Positions 45,185 to 53,260 of a stretch of DNA of 64,000 nucleotides are shown piece after piece; position 1 is the first letter of the stretch; each line of letters opens with the position of its first letter. Source of the stretch: an uncultured Oscillospiraceae bacterium (GTDB lineage: Bacteria; Bacillota_A; Clostridia; Oscillospirales; Oscillospiraceae); assembly GCA_910579155.1 (NCBI GenBank), contig CAJTTS010000009.1, positions 11,705-75,704 on the forward strand, read 5' to 3'. The position numbers were made by a program, and so were the translations under genes. The notes beneath the pieces were generated by a model. It was given only the letters and a program-made list of their open reading frames with translations, ran no database searches and was not told the DNA's origin.

Positions 45185-47239
45185 TCATCGTACGATTTTA
45201 TAGTAGGTGCGGGCGGTGAGCAGGTAGACCACGGCGTATACCGCCAGGAAAGCCGCCAGAGTTCCCCCGGTGCACAGCGCCACGGTGAGCACGTTTCGAA
45301 CCCCGAACATGGTCAGCATCCGAGCCACCAGATTGAAGTCGAACAGGATGTGGACTGCGGCTACGGCGATGGGCAGGAAGAACACGATGAGTACTTGACT
45401 GCGGATGGAGGACTTAACCTCCCGCTGGCTCAGGCCAACCTTGCGCATGATCTCGAACCGGCCTTGGTCCTCGTAGCCCTCGGACACCTGCTTGTAGTAG
45501 ATGATGAGTACGGTGGCCATCAGAAAGATGATACCCAGGATGATGCCCAGGAACAGGAAGCCCCCGGCCATGGAATAGCCGTCCACCGCCATCTCGGCCC
45601 GGCTGTTCACCCGCCAGTATTCCCAGCTCCCGGTGCCCTCGAAAAACTGCTGGTCATTGATAACGGCGTCGGACCAGGCATCCATCAGGTCCAACTCCTG
45701 GTCGTTGGTGCAGTCCAGGTCCACCAGCAGGACGGCGGTGGGGTCGGCGGCGTAGTTGTCCAGCGCGGCGCTTTGGAGGGCCCAAAATTCATCCAGCACA
45801 GCCCGGTCCGGCACCACAAGGCACAGCGTTTCGTTCATGTCAAAGGTGGTGCGGAAATACTCAATTTCGGGCAGGGTGTCCACGACAGTCAGGCTGGCAG
45901 GCGCACCCACCTCGCTGCCCTCGGAGATTGAGACGCCCTGTACAACGAGCTCTGGACCAAAACCGGTGGGAAGCTGACCGCACACCGCGGCATCACCCGG
46001 GCGAAGAGTGGGAGCATCCCTTCCGGTGAGGGCGGCATAGCCCTCCGCGGTGAGCAGGTAGAGGGCGCGGCGGTCGTTGTTTTCCCCCTGGGCCCCCGGC
46101 TCCAGGCGAACGGTGTCCGGATTGGCCAGGACGTTGAAATGCAGGTATTCCGCCGCGCTCAGGTTGGTGATGGGAATAGTTTGTTCCTGGCAAAAGCGCT
46201 CCACCATCGCTTTCGCACCGTTGAGGTCAGGGCTTTGCCCCTGGCTGGGGTCAAAGCTGATGGTCATATTGAGGTTGGCGGGGTACTGGGCGGCGATGAT
46301 CTCCCCTTGTCCCAGGTAGAGGGCCAGGGTTCCCGAAATCATCACCATCACCATGGTGGACAGAATGCAGATGTTGGCCAGTCCCACGGCGTTGCGCTTC
46401 ATACGGTACAGCATCCCGGACACGCCGATGAAATGGCTGGTCTGGTAATAGAAGCCCTTGTTGTTGCGAAGAATTTTTAGCAGGGCGATGCTTCCGGCGG
46501 TGAACAGGCAGTAGGTGCCGATGATGACCAGGATGACCGCCAGAAAATAGAAGAGCATGGCAAGGGCGGGGTCCTTGGTGGTGACGGCGATGAAATACCC
46601 CGAACCCATAGAGACTGCGCCGACCACCGCCAGCAGCCAGCGAGTCCGCGGCTCCTTTTCTCCTACATTTCCGTCATGAAGTAGCTCAATGGGGTTGGAC
46701 ACCCGTACCCGGATCAGGTTGAGGAACAAGGCCAGCGCCAGCAGCCCACCGAAAAACACTGCGGTGACAATGGCGGCAGGGAGGGACAGGGAGGAGCTGA
46801 ACGGGATGGAGAACTGGAGCAGGGAGGCCAGGGCAATGGTAGCCAGCTTGTGGAGGACCACGCCCAGCACCAGCCCGCCCACAATGCCGATGAGGGCGGT
46901 GTACAGGCTCTCCCAGCACTGAATGAGGGCGATGTTGCCTTTTCCCATGCCCAGGATGTTGTACAGGCCCAGCTCCTTTTTTCGCTGTTTCATCAGAAAG
47001 CTGTTGATGTAGAGCAGGAGTACGGTGGATAGAATCCCCGCCACAATCATACCGATCTGCATCATCACCAGCACATAGGCAAAGCCCCGCATGGTCAATA
47101 CGCCCGGGTCAAAGCACAGGGCGCACATGACATAAAAGGCGGCGGTGAGTCCCGCCAGGGCCAGCAAATAGGGGACAAAGAACCGGCGGTTCTGGCGCAT
47201 CCCCTGGGCCGCCAGTTTGGGATAAAGCCCGTTACGCAC
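45185..47239 (-). CDS. FtsX-like ABC transporter permease (BceB-like)
   Basis: A 684-residue membrane protein of the FtsX/MacB-type permease superfamily. It has a transmembrane helix near the N-terminus, a four-helix block (about 60-300) and a large extracellular domain (about 340-560) between the last two sets of helices. That is the layout of Bce-type peptide-sensing or peptide-detoxifying permeases. The motif KQRKKELGLYNILGMGKGNIA and a second EIMRKVGLSQREVKSSI are the coupling-helix segments. It starts at GTG with GGAGGTGAG and overlaps the ATPase by 8 bp. Confidence 0.88.
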   Translation of the reverse strand: MRNGLYPKLAAQGMRQNRRFFVPYLLALAGLTAAFYVMCALCFDPGVLTMRGFAYVLVMMQIGMIVAGILSTVLLLYINSFLMKQRKKELGLYNILGMGKGNIALIQCWESLYTALIGIVGGLVLGVVLHKLATIALASLLQFSIPFSSSLSLPAAIVTAVFFGGLLALALFLNLIRVRVSNPIELLHDGNVGEKEPRTRWLLAVVGAVSMGSGYFIAVTTKDPALAMLFYFLAVILVIIGTYCLFTAGSIALLKILRNNKGFYYQTSHFIGVSGMLYRMKRNAVGLANICILSTMVMVMISGTLALYLGQGEIIAAQYPANLNMTISFDPSQGQSPDLNGAKAMVERFCQEQTIPITNLSAAEYLHFNVLANPDTVRLEPGAQGENNDRRALYLLTAEGYAALTGRDAPTLRPGDAAVCGQLPTGFGPELVVQGVSISEGSEVGAPASLTVVDTLPEIEYFRTTFDMNETLCLVVPDRAVLDEFWALQSAALDNYAADPTAVLLVDLDCTNDQELDLMDAWSDAVINDQQFFEGTGSWEYWRVNSRAEMAVDGYSMAGGFLFLGIILGIIFLMATVLIIYYKQVSEGYEDQGRFEIMRKVGLSQREVKSSIRSQVLIVFFLPIAVAAVHILFDFNLVARMLTMFGVRNVLTVALCTGGTLAAFLAVYAVVYLLTARTYYKIVR

Positions 47240-47999
47240 GCTTCTCACCTCCGTCGGTGAGTCGGGTGAGGGTCTCGGTGATGAGCCGGTACATCTGGCC
47301 ATCGGTGCGGTTTTCCCGGTAGAGCTGGTGGTATACCCGCCCGTCCCGGATGAACAGCACCCGGCCCGCGCGGCTGGCCGCGGCGGTGGAGTGGGTGACC
47401 ATCAGCACCGTCTGACCGGCCCGGTTGATCTTGGTGAACAAGTCCATCAGACTGTCCGCCGCACGGGAGTCCAGGGCCCCGGTGGGCTCGTCGGCCAGGA
47501 CGATCTGGGGCTGGGTGATGAGGGCCCGGGCCACGGCGCACCGCTGCTTTTGCCCGCCGGACACCTCATAGGGGTACTTGTCCAGCAGCGGTTCGATGCC
47601 CAGGGTCTGGGCCAAGGGAACCAGGCGGCGCTTCATCTCCGGGTAATTTTTTCCTGCCAGGACCAGGGGAAGGAGGATGTTGTCCCGGAGGCTGAAGGTG
47701 TCCAACAGGTTGAAGTCCTGAAACACAAAGCCCAGGTTGTCCCGGCGGAAGGCGGCAAGTTCCTTTTCCCGAACAGCGGTCAGCTCCCGTCCCGCCAGCA
47801 GCACCGACCCGGCGGTGGGTTTATCCAGTGCAGCCAGGATATTCAGCAAAGTGGTCTTGCCCGAGCCGGACTCGCCCATGATGGCCACATATTCGCCCTG
47901 TTCCACCTCAAAAGAGACGTCCGCCAGGGCCTCCACCTTCTGACCGCCGAAGCGGGTGGAGTAAACTTTTTTTACATGATTGACTTCCAGGATCGACAT
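47232..47999 (-). CDS. ABC transporter ATP-binding protein (BceA/LolD type)
   Basis: A 255-residue ABC ATPase with Walker A GESGSGKTT, Q-loop FQDFNLLDTFSLRDN, signature VSGGQKQR, Walker B IVLADEPTGALDS and the switch His in VTHS. The subtype pairs with FtsX-like permeases and points to an antimicrobial-peptide resistance pump or a lipoprotein exporter. GGAGGT fits ATG 47999 better than the ATG six bases upstream. No two-component system, the usual Bce partner, is next to it; 48006-48190 holds no gene. Confidence 0.93.
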   Translation of the reverse strand: MSILEVNHVKKVYSTRFGGQKVEALADVSFEVEQGEYVAIMGESGSGKTTLLNILAALDKPTAGSVLLAGRELTAVREKELAAFRRDNLGFVFQDFNLLDTFSLRDNILLPLVLAGKNYPEMKRRLVPLAQTLGIEPLLDKYPYEVSGGQKQRCAVARALITQPQIVLADEPTGALDSRAADSLMDLFTKINRAGQTVLMVTHSTAAASRAGRVLFIRDGRVYHQLYRENRTDGQMYRLITETLTRLTDGGEKRA

Positions 48000-48191
48000 A
48001 ATCATTACCTCCGGACTGTTGGGCGTGGCGCCTGATCTCTATGGCTCCACGCCTTAAATTGTATTACCTGTGTTGGTACAGATAGTATATAGAAAAAGGG
48101 TTAAGAAGCCAGAGGGGAAAATCGAAAGATTTCCTTAAGGTAGTCTGCGCAATCATATACCCGCACACATATCCGCATGGGGTTTTTTATA

Positions 48192-48219
48192 TTGACAAAG
48201 GGAGAAAATGTGATAAAAT
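48192..48219 (+). promoter_or_regulatory. Sigma-A promoter of the T-box leader
   Basis: -35 TTGACA, a 16-base spacer and -10 TAAAAT, placing the start of transcription a few bases before the T-box stem I. Confidence 0.85.
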
Positions 48220-48225
48220 AGAAGA

Positions 48226-48440
48226 GCTGTGACGGAGTCAAGTCCAACGCGCCGCGTACCAGAGAGAGGGGATGGTGGAAGCCCTCACGCAAAGCGGGCG
48301 GACGCGCCGCTCCCGAGCCTCCCGCGATGAGCGGGACGGACCGTCTCCGTTACCGGACGAATAAGCGTCCTTGCCGTGAGGAAATCAGGGTGGTACCGTG
48401 GAGCGTCTGCTTCACCCCTGAGTCAGGCAGGGGCTTTTTT
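48226..48440 (+). promoter_or_regulatory. T-box riboswitch, alanine specifier
   Basis: A tRNA-sensing leader. Stem I is closed by GGAG/CTCC and GTCC/GGAC (48234-48245 with 48300-48313). On the 3' side its internal loop reads GCGCCG (48304-48309), so the specifier is GCC or GCG, both alanine. The AGAGAG and GGTGGAAG distal elements lie at 48261-48280. The T-box proper AGGGTGGTACCG is at 48387-48398. The terminator CCCCTG/CAGGGG plus six Ts is at 48415-48440. Uncharged tRNA(Ala) would pair and let transcription run into the ASCH gene and alaS. Confidence 0.92.
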
Positions 48441-48459
48441 GTTGCAAAGGAGGGGTGGA

Positions 48460-48897
48460 ATGACCCATCAGGAGATGTGGACCGCCTGCAAGGCTGTAAA
48501 TCCCGCAGCCGGGGAGGATTATGAGCCCTGGGCCTATGGAGCTGATCCGGACGAGCTGGCGGAGCTGACCCGCACAGGTGTGAAAACTGCCACCGCCGGC
48601 GCCGGGCCGCTGTACGAGCTGGAGAGGGAACCCCTGCCCCAGGTCGGGGAGTATAGCGTGATCCTGGACAGCCGGGACGAGGCGGTGTGCGTCATCCGCA
48701 CCACACGGGTGTATACCGTGCCTTTTGACCAGGTGTCCGAAGAACAGGCCTACCGGGAAGGGGAGGGCGACCGAACCCTGGCCTATTGGCGGCGCGTCCA
48801 CGAGCGCTTTTTCCGGAACGAGCTGTCGGAAGCCGGATTGGAATTCTCTCCGTCCATGCCCGTGGTGTGCGAGGAGTTCGAGGAGGTCTATCCCTAG
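48460..48897 (+). CDS. ASCH domain-containing protein
   Basis: A 145-residue ASCH-fold protein (PUA-related RNA-binding fold) with the typical GVKTATAGAGPLYE and PLPQVGEYSVILDSRDEAVCVIRTTRV core and the late WRRVHERFF segment. Some ASCH proteins act on modified nucleosides or bind RNA; a precise role cannot be read here. The strong RBS AAAGGAGGGG precedes the ATG at 48460. It is the first gene behind the alanine T-box, ahead of alaS, so it should rise when alanyl-tRNA is short. Confidence 0.85.
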   Translation: MTHQEMWTACKAVNPAAGEDYEPWAYGADPDELAELTRTGVKTATAGAGPLYELEREPLPQVGEYSVILDSRDEAVCVIRTTRVYTVPFDQVSEEQAYREGEGDRTLAYWRRVHERFFRNELSEAGLEFSPSMPVVCEEFEEVYP

Positions 48898-48935
48898 AGT
48901 GAAACGCAATTTCGAGGGTAAAGTTTCTTTTTTCG

Positions 48936-48966
48936 CTTCCTTTTTCTTTTCAAAGAAAAAAGGAAG
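48936..48966 (+). promoter_or_regulatory. A/T-rich hairpin between the ASCH gene and alaS
   Basis: CTTCCTTTTTCTTT pairs with AAAGAAAAAAGGAAG with one bulged base. No T-run follows, so it is a poor terminator. It may stabilise or process the mRNA between the two genes. Confidence 0.5.
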
Positions 48967-49017
48967 GCCCTTGACCTTTAGTAAGCATACAAATCAACAT
49001 ATACGGAGGTAATCCCT

Positions 49018-51705
49018 ATGTACGATCCCAAACCCTACGGCCTGAACGAGCTGCGGGAGATGTTCCTGAAGTTCTTCGAGAGCAAAGGCCATCTCCGCCT
49101 GCCCAGTTTCTCCCTGATTCCCCAGAACGATGCGTCCCTGCTGCTGATCAACTCCGGCATGGCTCCCATGAAGCCCTACTTTACCGGAGAGCAGGAGCCC
49201 CCCCGCCACCGGGTCACCACCTGCCAGAAGTGTATCCGCACCGGCGACATTGAGAACATTGGCCACACCGACCGCCACGGCACTTACTTTGAGATGCTGG
49301 GCAACTTCTCCTTCGGCGACTATTTCAAGAACGAGGCCATCCCCTACGCCTGGGAGTTTCTGACCTCCCCGGAGTGGGTGGGACTGGACCCTGACCGGCT
49401 GTATCCCTCTGTATTCGCTGGCAACGAGACCACTCCCGCCGACGACGAGGCGTTCCGTATCTGGCACGAGGTCATTGGCATCCCGGAGGAGCGGATTTTT
49501 AAGTTCGGTAAGGAGGATAACTTCTGGGAACACGGCTCCGGCCCTTGCGGCCCGTGCTCCGAAATTTACTACGATAGAGGCCCCGAGCACGGCTGCGGCA
49601 AGCCCGGCTGTACTGTGGGCTGCGACTGCGACCGCTATATCGAGGTGTGGAACGTGGTGTTCTCCCAGTTCGACAATGACGGGGAAAACCATTACACCGA
49701 GCTCAAGCAGAAGAACATCGACACCGGCATGGGGCTGGAGCGTCTGGCCTGCGTGTGTCAAGGAGTGAACTCCCTGTTTGACGTGGACACCGTCATGAGC
49801 ATCACCAACAAGGTGTCCGAGATTACCCATGCCCACTACGGTGAGACGAAGGAGAAAGACGTGTCCCTGCGGGTGATTACCGACCACATCCGCTCCGCCA
49901 CCTTTATGATTTGCGACGGTGTGCTGCCCGCCAACGAGGGCCGGGGCTATGTGTTGCGCCGCCTGCTGCGTCGGGCCGCCCGCCACGGAAAGCTGCTGGG
50001 GGTCAACGAGCCCTTCCTGTATACTGTGTGCGATACCGTCATCCATGAGAACGAGGGCCACTACCCTGAGCTGCGGGAGCGTCAGGACTATATCACCAAG
50101 GTCATCCGGGTAGAGGAAGAAAACTTTGCCAAAACCATCGACGGAGGCCTGAAAATTTTCAATGAGATGCTGACCGGCTACAAGAAAAAAGGCGAGAAAA
50201 CCTTCTCTGGTGCCGATGCCTTCAAGCTGTACGACACCTACGGCTTCCCCGTGGACTTGACCCTGGAGATGGTGGAGGAGCAGGGGATGGACCTGAACGA
50301 GGCCGAGTTCAAACAGCTCATGGAGGAGCAGCGCCAACGGGCCCGGAAGGCCCGGGAGGCCTTGGGCGATTTGGGCTGGGCCGGCGTGGAGTTCGGCAAG
50401 GACGTGCCCGAGACGGAGTTTGTGGGCTATGACAGCGCCAACACGGCCAAGGCCGTCACCGGGGTGAAGGTAGTGGCCCTGGTGGTGGAAAACGAGCTGG
50501 CCGAGGAGCTGATGCCCGGCGTGGAGGGCATTGTGGTGCTGGATAAAACCCCCTTCTACGCTGAGATGGGCGGCCAGGTGGCCGACCACGGTGTGATCTT
50601 TGCCGACAAGGTGGGCTTTGAGGTCACCGACGTGCAGAAAAACAAGGGCGGCAAATATATGCACTACGGCAAAATGATCGAGGGCGTGTTGAAGGTGGGC
50701 GATACCGTGGGCGCCCAGATCGACCTAGAGCGCCGGAAGGCCGTAGCCCGGGCCCATTCCGCCACCCATCTGTTGGACAAGGCCCTGCGGGAGGTGCTGG
50801 GCGACCACGTGCATCAGGCGGGTTCTCTGGTGGAGCCTGACCGCCTTCGCTTCGACTTCACCCACTTCGAGGCCATGACCTCCGAGCAGGTGGCCGAGGT
50901 GGGTCGCATTGTCAACGATGCCATTCTGAACGGCCTGGAGGTGCGCACCGACGTACTGCCCATTGAGGAGGCCAAGCAACGGGGGGCCATCGCCCTGTTT
51001 GGGGAAAAGTACGGCGACACTGTCCGGGTGGTAGACATGGGCGAGGGGTACTCTGTGGAGTTTTGCGGCGGCACCCATTTGGATAACACCGCCAAGGTAG
51101 GCACCTTCCGTATTAAAAGCGAGTTCTCCGTAGCTTCCGGCGTGCGCCGCATCGAGGCCACCACCGGCCGGGAGACTCTGGCCTTCTTCGGTGAGGTGCA
51201 GGAGCGCATCAACCAGGCGGCGGCAGTGCTGAAAGCCAAACCCGGCGAGCTGCGGGAGAAGGCGGAGGCCGTCATGGGCGAGATCAAGAACCTGCACCAG
51301 ATGGTGGAAAAGTTCAAGGCAAAGGAGGCCGCCGGGGAGACGGACCGTATTCTGTTCGGCGCCCATGAGGTGGGCGAGCTGAAGGTGCTCACCGCCACGG
51401 TGCCTGACGCAGACGGCGCCCGCCTGCGCCAGATGGGCGACCTGCTCCGGGAGAAGGACGCCAATGTGGTGGCGGTTCTGGCCAGCGTCAACGACGGTAA
51501 GATCACCTTCCTTTGCTCCTGCGGCAAGGAGGCGGTGAAGAAAGGTGTCAAGGCCGGGGACATCATCAAACAGGTGTGCGCCATTGCGGGCGGCTCTGGC
51601 GGCGGTAAGCCGGACAGCGCTATGGGCGGCGGCAAGGACGTGCTCATGCTGGACAACGCACTGGCCATGGTGGACAACGTAGTGGCCATGAAGCTGGGGC
51701 TGTAA
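49018..51705 (+). CDS. alaS: Alanyl-tRNA synthetase
   Basis: AlaRS charges tRNA(Ala). The 895-residue protein has the class II catalytic core (LRLPSFSLIPQNDASLLLINSGMAPMKPYF; motif 2 with GDIENIGHTDRHGTYFEMLGNFSFGDYF) and a Cys-rich insert (CGKPGCTVGCDCD). The editing domain holds the zinc motifs HSATHLLDKAL and FCGGTHLDNTAKVG, and the C-Ala domain follows, ending in GGGKPDSAMGGG. It belongs to the T-box-controlled unit. Confidence 0.97.
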   Translation: MYDPKPYGLNELREMFLKFFESKGHLRLPSFSLIPQNDASLLLINSGMAPMKPYFTGEQEPPRHRVTTCQKCIRTGDIENIGHTDRHGTYFEMLGNFSFGDYFKNEAIPYAWEFLTSPEWVGLDPDRLYPSVFAGNETTPADDEAFRIWHEVIGIPEERIFKFGKEDNFWEHGSGPCGPCSEIYYDRGPEHGCGKPGCTVGCDCDRYIEVWNVVFSQFDNDGENHYTELKQKNIDTGMGLERLACVCQGVNSLFDVDTVMSITNKVSEITHAHYGETKEKDVSLRVITDHIRSATFMICDGVLPANEGRGYVLRRLLRRAARHGKLLGVNEPFLYTVCDTVIHENEGHYPELRERQDYITKVIRVEEENFAKTIDGGLKIFNEMLTGYKKKGEKTFSGADAFKLYDTYGFPVDLTLEMVEEQGMDLNEAEFKQLMEEQRQRARKAREALGDLGWAGVEFGKDVPETEFVGYDSANTAKAVTGVKVVALVVENELAEELMPGVEGIVVLDKTPFYAEMGGQVADHGVIFADKVGFEVTDVQKNKGGKYMHYGKMIEGVLKVGDTVGAQIDLERRKAVARAHSATHLLDKALREVLGDHVHQAGSLVEPDRLRFDFTHFEAMTSEQVAEVGRIVNDAILNGLEVRTDVLPIEEAKQRGAIALFGEKYGDTVRVVDMGEGYSVEFCGGTHLDNTAKVGTFRIKSEFSVASGVRRIEATTGRETLAFFGEVQERINQAAAVLKAKPGELREKAEAVMGEIKNLHQMVEKFKAKEAAGETDRILFGAHEVGELKVLTATVPDADGARLRQMGDLLREKDANVVAVLASVNDGKITFLCSCGKEAVKKGVKAGDIIKQVCAIAGGSGGGKPDSAMGGGKDVLMLDNALAMVDNVVAMKLGL

Positions 51706-51708
51706 GCC

Positions 51709-52503
51709 ATGACGCGGGACGATTTGAATCGCTTTCGGGCGCTAGACATTGATTTTGATTCCATTGGACTGCTCCAAAGCGGGGCGGACGACTTCGCTTA
51801 CTTCTGCACTCCGATGGATGCGGAATTTGTGGGCCGCCTCGGCTGTGACGGCATCCATTTCATCCTCCTGCCGGAAGATGAGCGGGTGTTCTGCGTGGAC
51901 CCGTCCATGGGGGAGCGGGGAACCTATGTTCTCCCGGTGGCCGGTGATTTCCGGGAGTTCCTCTCATTTGTCCTCTATTGTCAGGATGCCAACCCGCTGA
52001 GCCAGATTTATTGGATGACCCGGAAGGAGTATGAGGAGTTGGCGGAGGAGGACGCCGCAGCCCGGGAGAATGAATACCAGGCAAAGTTTTTCGAGGAAAA
52101 GGATAAAGCCCTGTCTGCTATTGTAAAGGAATTTGACCTGACCCCCGTTGATCCTTTCAAGAAAGTCAAGGCCATGCAGAAAAAATTTGACCCGGCGGTG
52201 CTGAACTTTTCCGATGAATATTATGACGCGGTGGGTTATGTGCACCCGGAAGAAGAGGGAGAAATTGTTCAAGTTCAAGGTACACATACTGTCATGCTTA
52301 CCGCCAACAGGGAGGTTGATCCTATGATACCGCAAGACCCCAATATTCTGCTGAGCTATGTGAATACCAAGCTCCGGGATGAGTATTCCAGCCTGGACGC
52401 CCTGTGCGATGATTTGAACGGCGACCAGGCGGAGCTAACAAAAGCAATGGCTGGGCTGGGCTATGCCTATGACCATGAGACCAACCAATTCAAGCCTGTC
52501 TGA
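51709..52503 (+). CDS. SUKH-like protein fused in frame to a DUF4250 domain
   Basis: A 264-residue protein starting 3 bp after alaS. Residues 1 to about 195 look like a small globular family of Clostridia resembling SMI1/KNR4 (SUKH) proteins (GCDGIHFILLPEDERVFCVDP, DFREFLSFVLYCQDANPLSQIYW). Residues 206-264 match DUF4250 (DPNILLSYVNTKLRDEYSSL, then ALCDDL). DUF4250 normally occurs as a stand-alone protein of about 60 residues beginning as this segment does. The fusion has no stop codon between the parts and still contains an internal start. Confidence 0.7.
   Translation: MTRDDLNRFRALDIDFDSIGLLQSGADDFAYFCTPMDAEFVGRLGCDGIHFILLPEDERVFCVDPSMGERGTYVLPVAGDFREFLSFVLYCQDANPLSQIYWMTRKEYEELAEEDAAARENEYQAKFFEEKDKALSAIVKEFDLTPVDPFKKVKAMQKKFDPAVLNFSDEYYDAVGYVHPEEEGEIVQVQGTHTVMLTANREVDPMIPQDPNILLSYVNTKLRDEYSSLDALCDDLNGDQAELTKAMAGLGYAYDHETNQFKPV
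52308..52326 (+). promoter_or_regulatory. Internal RBS and ATG for a separate DUF4250 protein
   Basis: GGGAGG lies 10 bases before ATG 52324, in frame with the fused gene. Initiation here would give a 59-residue DUF4250 protein (52324-52503) of normal family length. Confidence 0.6.
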
Positions 52504-52517
52504 AGGGAGAAAAGGTC

Positions 52518-52847
52518 ATGATTCTGGACTATACTGCCATGGAGACCACCCATATCCCCAATTTTTTGGGTGGGGAAGGGACCATTCACGCTCAGATGCG
52601 GGTGGACGAGCTGGGCAAGATTCTGAAGGGAGCGCTGGACCCTGGCTCCTCCATCGGCTATCACACCCACGAGACCAGCAGCGAGATCATCTATATCCTG
52701 TCCGGCACAGGCAAGGTGGAATATGACGGTAGCGAGGAGGTGGTAAAGGCGGGCCAGTGCCACTACTGCCCCAAGGGACACAGCCACGCCCTCATCAACA
52801 ACAGCGACGGTCCGCTGGAATTCTTCGCGGTTGTTCCAAATCAATAA
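52518..52847 (+). CDS. Cupin domain protein
   Basis: A 109-residue single-domain cupin. Motif 1 is GYHTHETSSEIIYILSGTGKVEYDG (two His and a Glu for the metal) and motif 2 is CHYCPKGHSHALINNS with the fourth ligand. The substrate is unknown; such small cupins may bind sugars or act as sensors. GAAGGGAG precedes the ATG. It follows the preceding gene by 14 bp, so it probably belongs to the alaS transcription unit. Confidence 0.9.
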   Translation: MILDYTAMETTHIPNFLGGEGTIHAQMRVDELGKILKGALDPGSSIGYHTHETSSEIIYILSGTGKVEYDGSEEVVKAGQCHYCPKGHSHALINNSDGPLEFFAVVPNQ

Positions 52848-52862
52848 TAGGGAGGTAGACTC

Positions 52863-53216
52863 ATGCTTCAGGCGCAAAACCCAGACTGTCTGTTTTGTAA
52901 AATTGTCAAGGGGGAAGTTCCCTCCAAAATCATCTACAAAGACGAAAAATGTGTGGCGTTCCACGACATCGACCCCCAGGCTCCTACCCATTTCCTGGTG
53001 ATTCCTAAGGTACACATCGGCTCCTGTGGGGAGATTAACGGTAGTAATTCCCTAGTCGTCAGCCGTTGTTTCGAGGTCATTTCCAAGGTGACAAAGGAGT
53101 TGGGGGTCACCGACTTCCGGGTGGTGTCCAACTGCGGCGAGCAGGCGGGGCAGTCTGTTCCCCATCTTCACTTCCATGTGCTGGCGGGCCGGGATATGAC
53201 CTGGCCTCCGGGCTAA
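52863..53216 (+). CDS. HIT family protein (HinT-like nucleotide hydrolase)
   Basis: A 117-residue histidine-triad protein that hydrolyses nucleoside phosphoramidates or aminoacyl-adenylates. Motifs: CLFCKIVKGEVPSKIIYKDE at the start, DIDPQAPTHFLVIPK in the middle and the triad VPHLHFHVLAG. Its place at the end of the alaS unit is interesting because HinT enzymes remove aminoacyl-AMP by-products of synthetases. That functional link is inference. GGGAGGTAG lies before the ATG. Confidence 0.94.
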   Translation: MLQAQNPDCLFCKIVKGEVPSKIIYKDEKCVAFHDIDPQAPTHFLVIPKVHIGSCGEINGSNSLVVSRCFEVISKVTKELGVTDFRVVSNCGEQAGQSVPHLHFHVLAGRDMTWPPG

Positions 53217-53223
53217 AAACTGT

Positions 53224-53260
53224 AAAGCCCGCCTCCTTCACAGTGAGGAGGCGGGCTTTT
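53224..53260. terminator. Bidirectional intrinsic terminator
   Basis: A G+C-rich stem of about 14 bp (AAAGCCCGCCTCC/GGAGGCGGGCTTT) with a T-run on both sides. It ends the HIT unit and the convergent Rieske oxidoreductase gene. Confidence 0.93.
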
